NCBI GenBank assembly: GCA_017614795.1
Contig: JAGABD010000068.1
Coordinates: 1-13,189, forward strand
Reading direction: 5' to 3'
DNA length: 13,189 bases
Source: Bacteroidales bacterium
Lineage (GTDB): Bacteria; Bacteroidota; Bacteroidia; Bacteroidales; UBA932
Part shown: in pieces, positions 13,037-13,189 of the stretch
Layout of the letters: each line of letters opens with the position of its first letter
How positions within the stretch are numbered: position 1 is the first letter of the stretch
The notes under the pieces: model-generated
What the model was told of the DNA's origin: nothing
The model's input: the letters and a program-made list of their open reading frames with translations, nothing else
The model's database searches: none
Translations under genes and position numbers: made by a program

Positions 13037-13146
13037 GGGCGAGGTCTGCTTGCGGGAGGGGGACCTCGCCCGGGGGATGTGGACCTGAGGGGTCCTGGAG
13101 GGGGTTCGTGTGGGCGAGGTCCCACCTGTTTTAGCAGACCTCGCCC
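13037..13146. repeat. Nested inverted-repeat structure with four copies of a 10-mer
   Basis: GGGCGAGGTC occurs at 13037-13046 and 13112-13121 and its reverse complement at 13062-13071 and 13137-13146. The outer pair extends to 14 bp (GGGCGAGGTCTGCT with AGCAGACCTCGCCC, 13037-13050 and 13133-13146). The inner pair extends to 12 bp (13060-13071 and 13112-13123). A small hairpin, GGACC/GGTCC (13081-13095), sits in the middle. The element can fold either as one long interrupted stem or as two neighbouring hairpins. No U-tract follows, so it is not a classical terminator. It lies just after the membrane-protein gene; no coding frame is supported from 13028 to the window end. Confidence 0.75.
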
Positions 13147-13189
13147 GCTTTGGCGGCGCTGGACTGCGAGAGGGACCAGGAACGGGCAC

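Noticed and set aside
13037..13146. CRISPR array
   Set aside because: The repeats alternate in orientation, are 10-14 bp and have unequal spacers; this is a nested inverted repeat.
12731..13189. A proline/arginine-rich minus-strand frame over the membrane-protein gene and the repeats
   Set aside because: Low-complexity composition imposed by the G+C-rich inverted repeats, and it is antisense to a convincing membrane protein.

Overview
The window looks like chromosomal or mobile-element DNA from a G+C-rich member of the Bacteroidota, probably Bacteroidales. The main evidence is several copies of the Bacteroidota promoter signature (TAnnTTTG, in places with a TTG/TTTG box about 19-20 bp upstream: 1155-1186 minus, 10356-10363 plus, 11819-11848 plus, 12708-12715 minus) and start codons without convincing Shine-Dalgarno sequences. 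No rRNA, tRNA, integrase or transposase is visible.

Layout. Left edge (1-1129, minus): a truncated AAA_13/RloC-like coiled-coil ATPase on its own housekeeping-type promoter. 1207-2303 (minus): a two-gene operon of unknown proteins in which the second gene is a short paralogue of the N-terminus of the first. 2304-2587: a divergent intergenic region with a 14-bp palindrome and several strong hairpins. 2588-6829 (plus): an ECF-like sigma factor, then a tightly packed four-gene operon (MoxR AAA+ ATPase, VWA protein, two unknown proteins) with abutting or ATGA-overlapping junctions. 6834-10311: two divergently transcribed, full-length paralogous AAA+ ATPases with a winged-helix-like N-terminus. 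10385-11795 (plus): a WYL-domain regulator and a DnaQ-like exonuclease. 11819-11944: a promoter, about 90 nt and a strong terminator, which looks like a small RNA gene. 11931-12657 (minus): two overlapping small genes that resemble a toxin/partner pair. 12812-13027 (plus): a small two-helix membrane protein. 13037-13146: a nested inverted-repeat structure.

The key observation is a bipartite motif, GAAAGAA-N14-(C/A)GTATATA, found five times with exactly the same spacing and correctly oriented just upstream of five transcription units: the 273/83-aa operon, the MoxR-VWA operon, both AAA+ ATPases and the membrane protein. It reads as an alternative-sigma promoter and ties otherwise unlinked genes into one regulon. 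The sigma factor at 2588-3238 is the obvious candidate to read it. A second shared element, a 17-bp near-identical imperfect palindrome, lies upstream of AAA-2 and of the WYL gene, suggesting WYL control of both.

My reading (inference) is a co-regulated, NTPase-rich stress or conflict system. A MoxR-VWA remodelling pair, two AAA+ machines, a membrane protein and two operon-specific unknown proteins would be switched on by a dedicated sigma factor and restrained by a WYL repressor. I do not recognise the whole arrangement as a named system.
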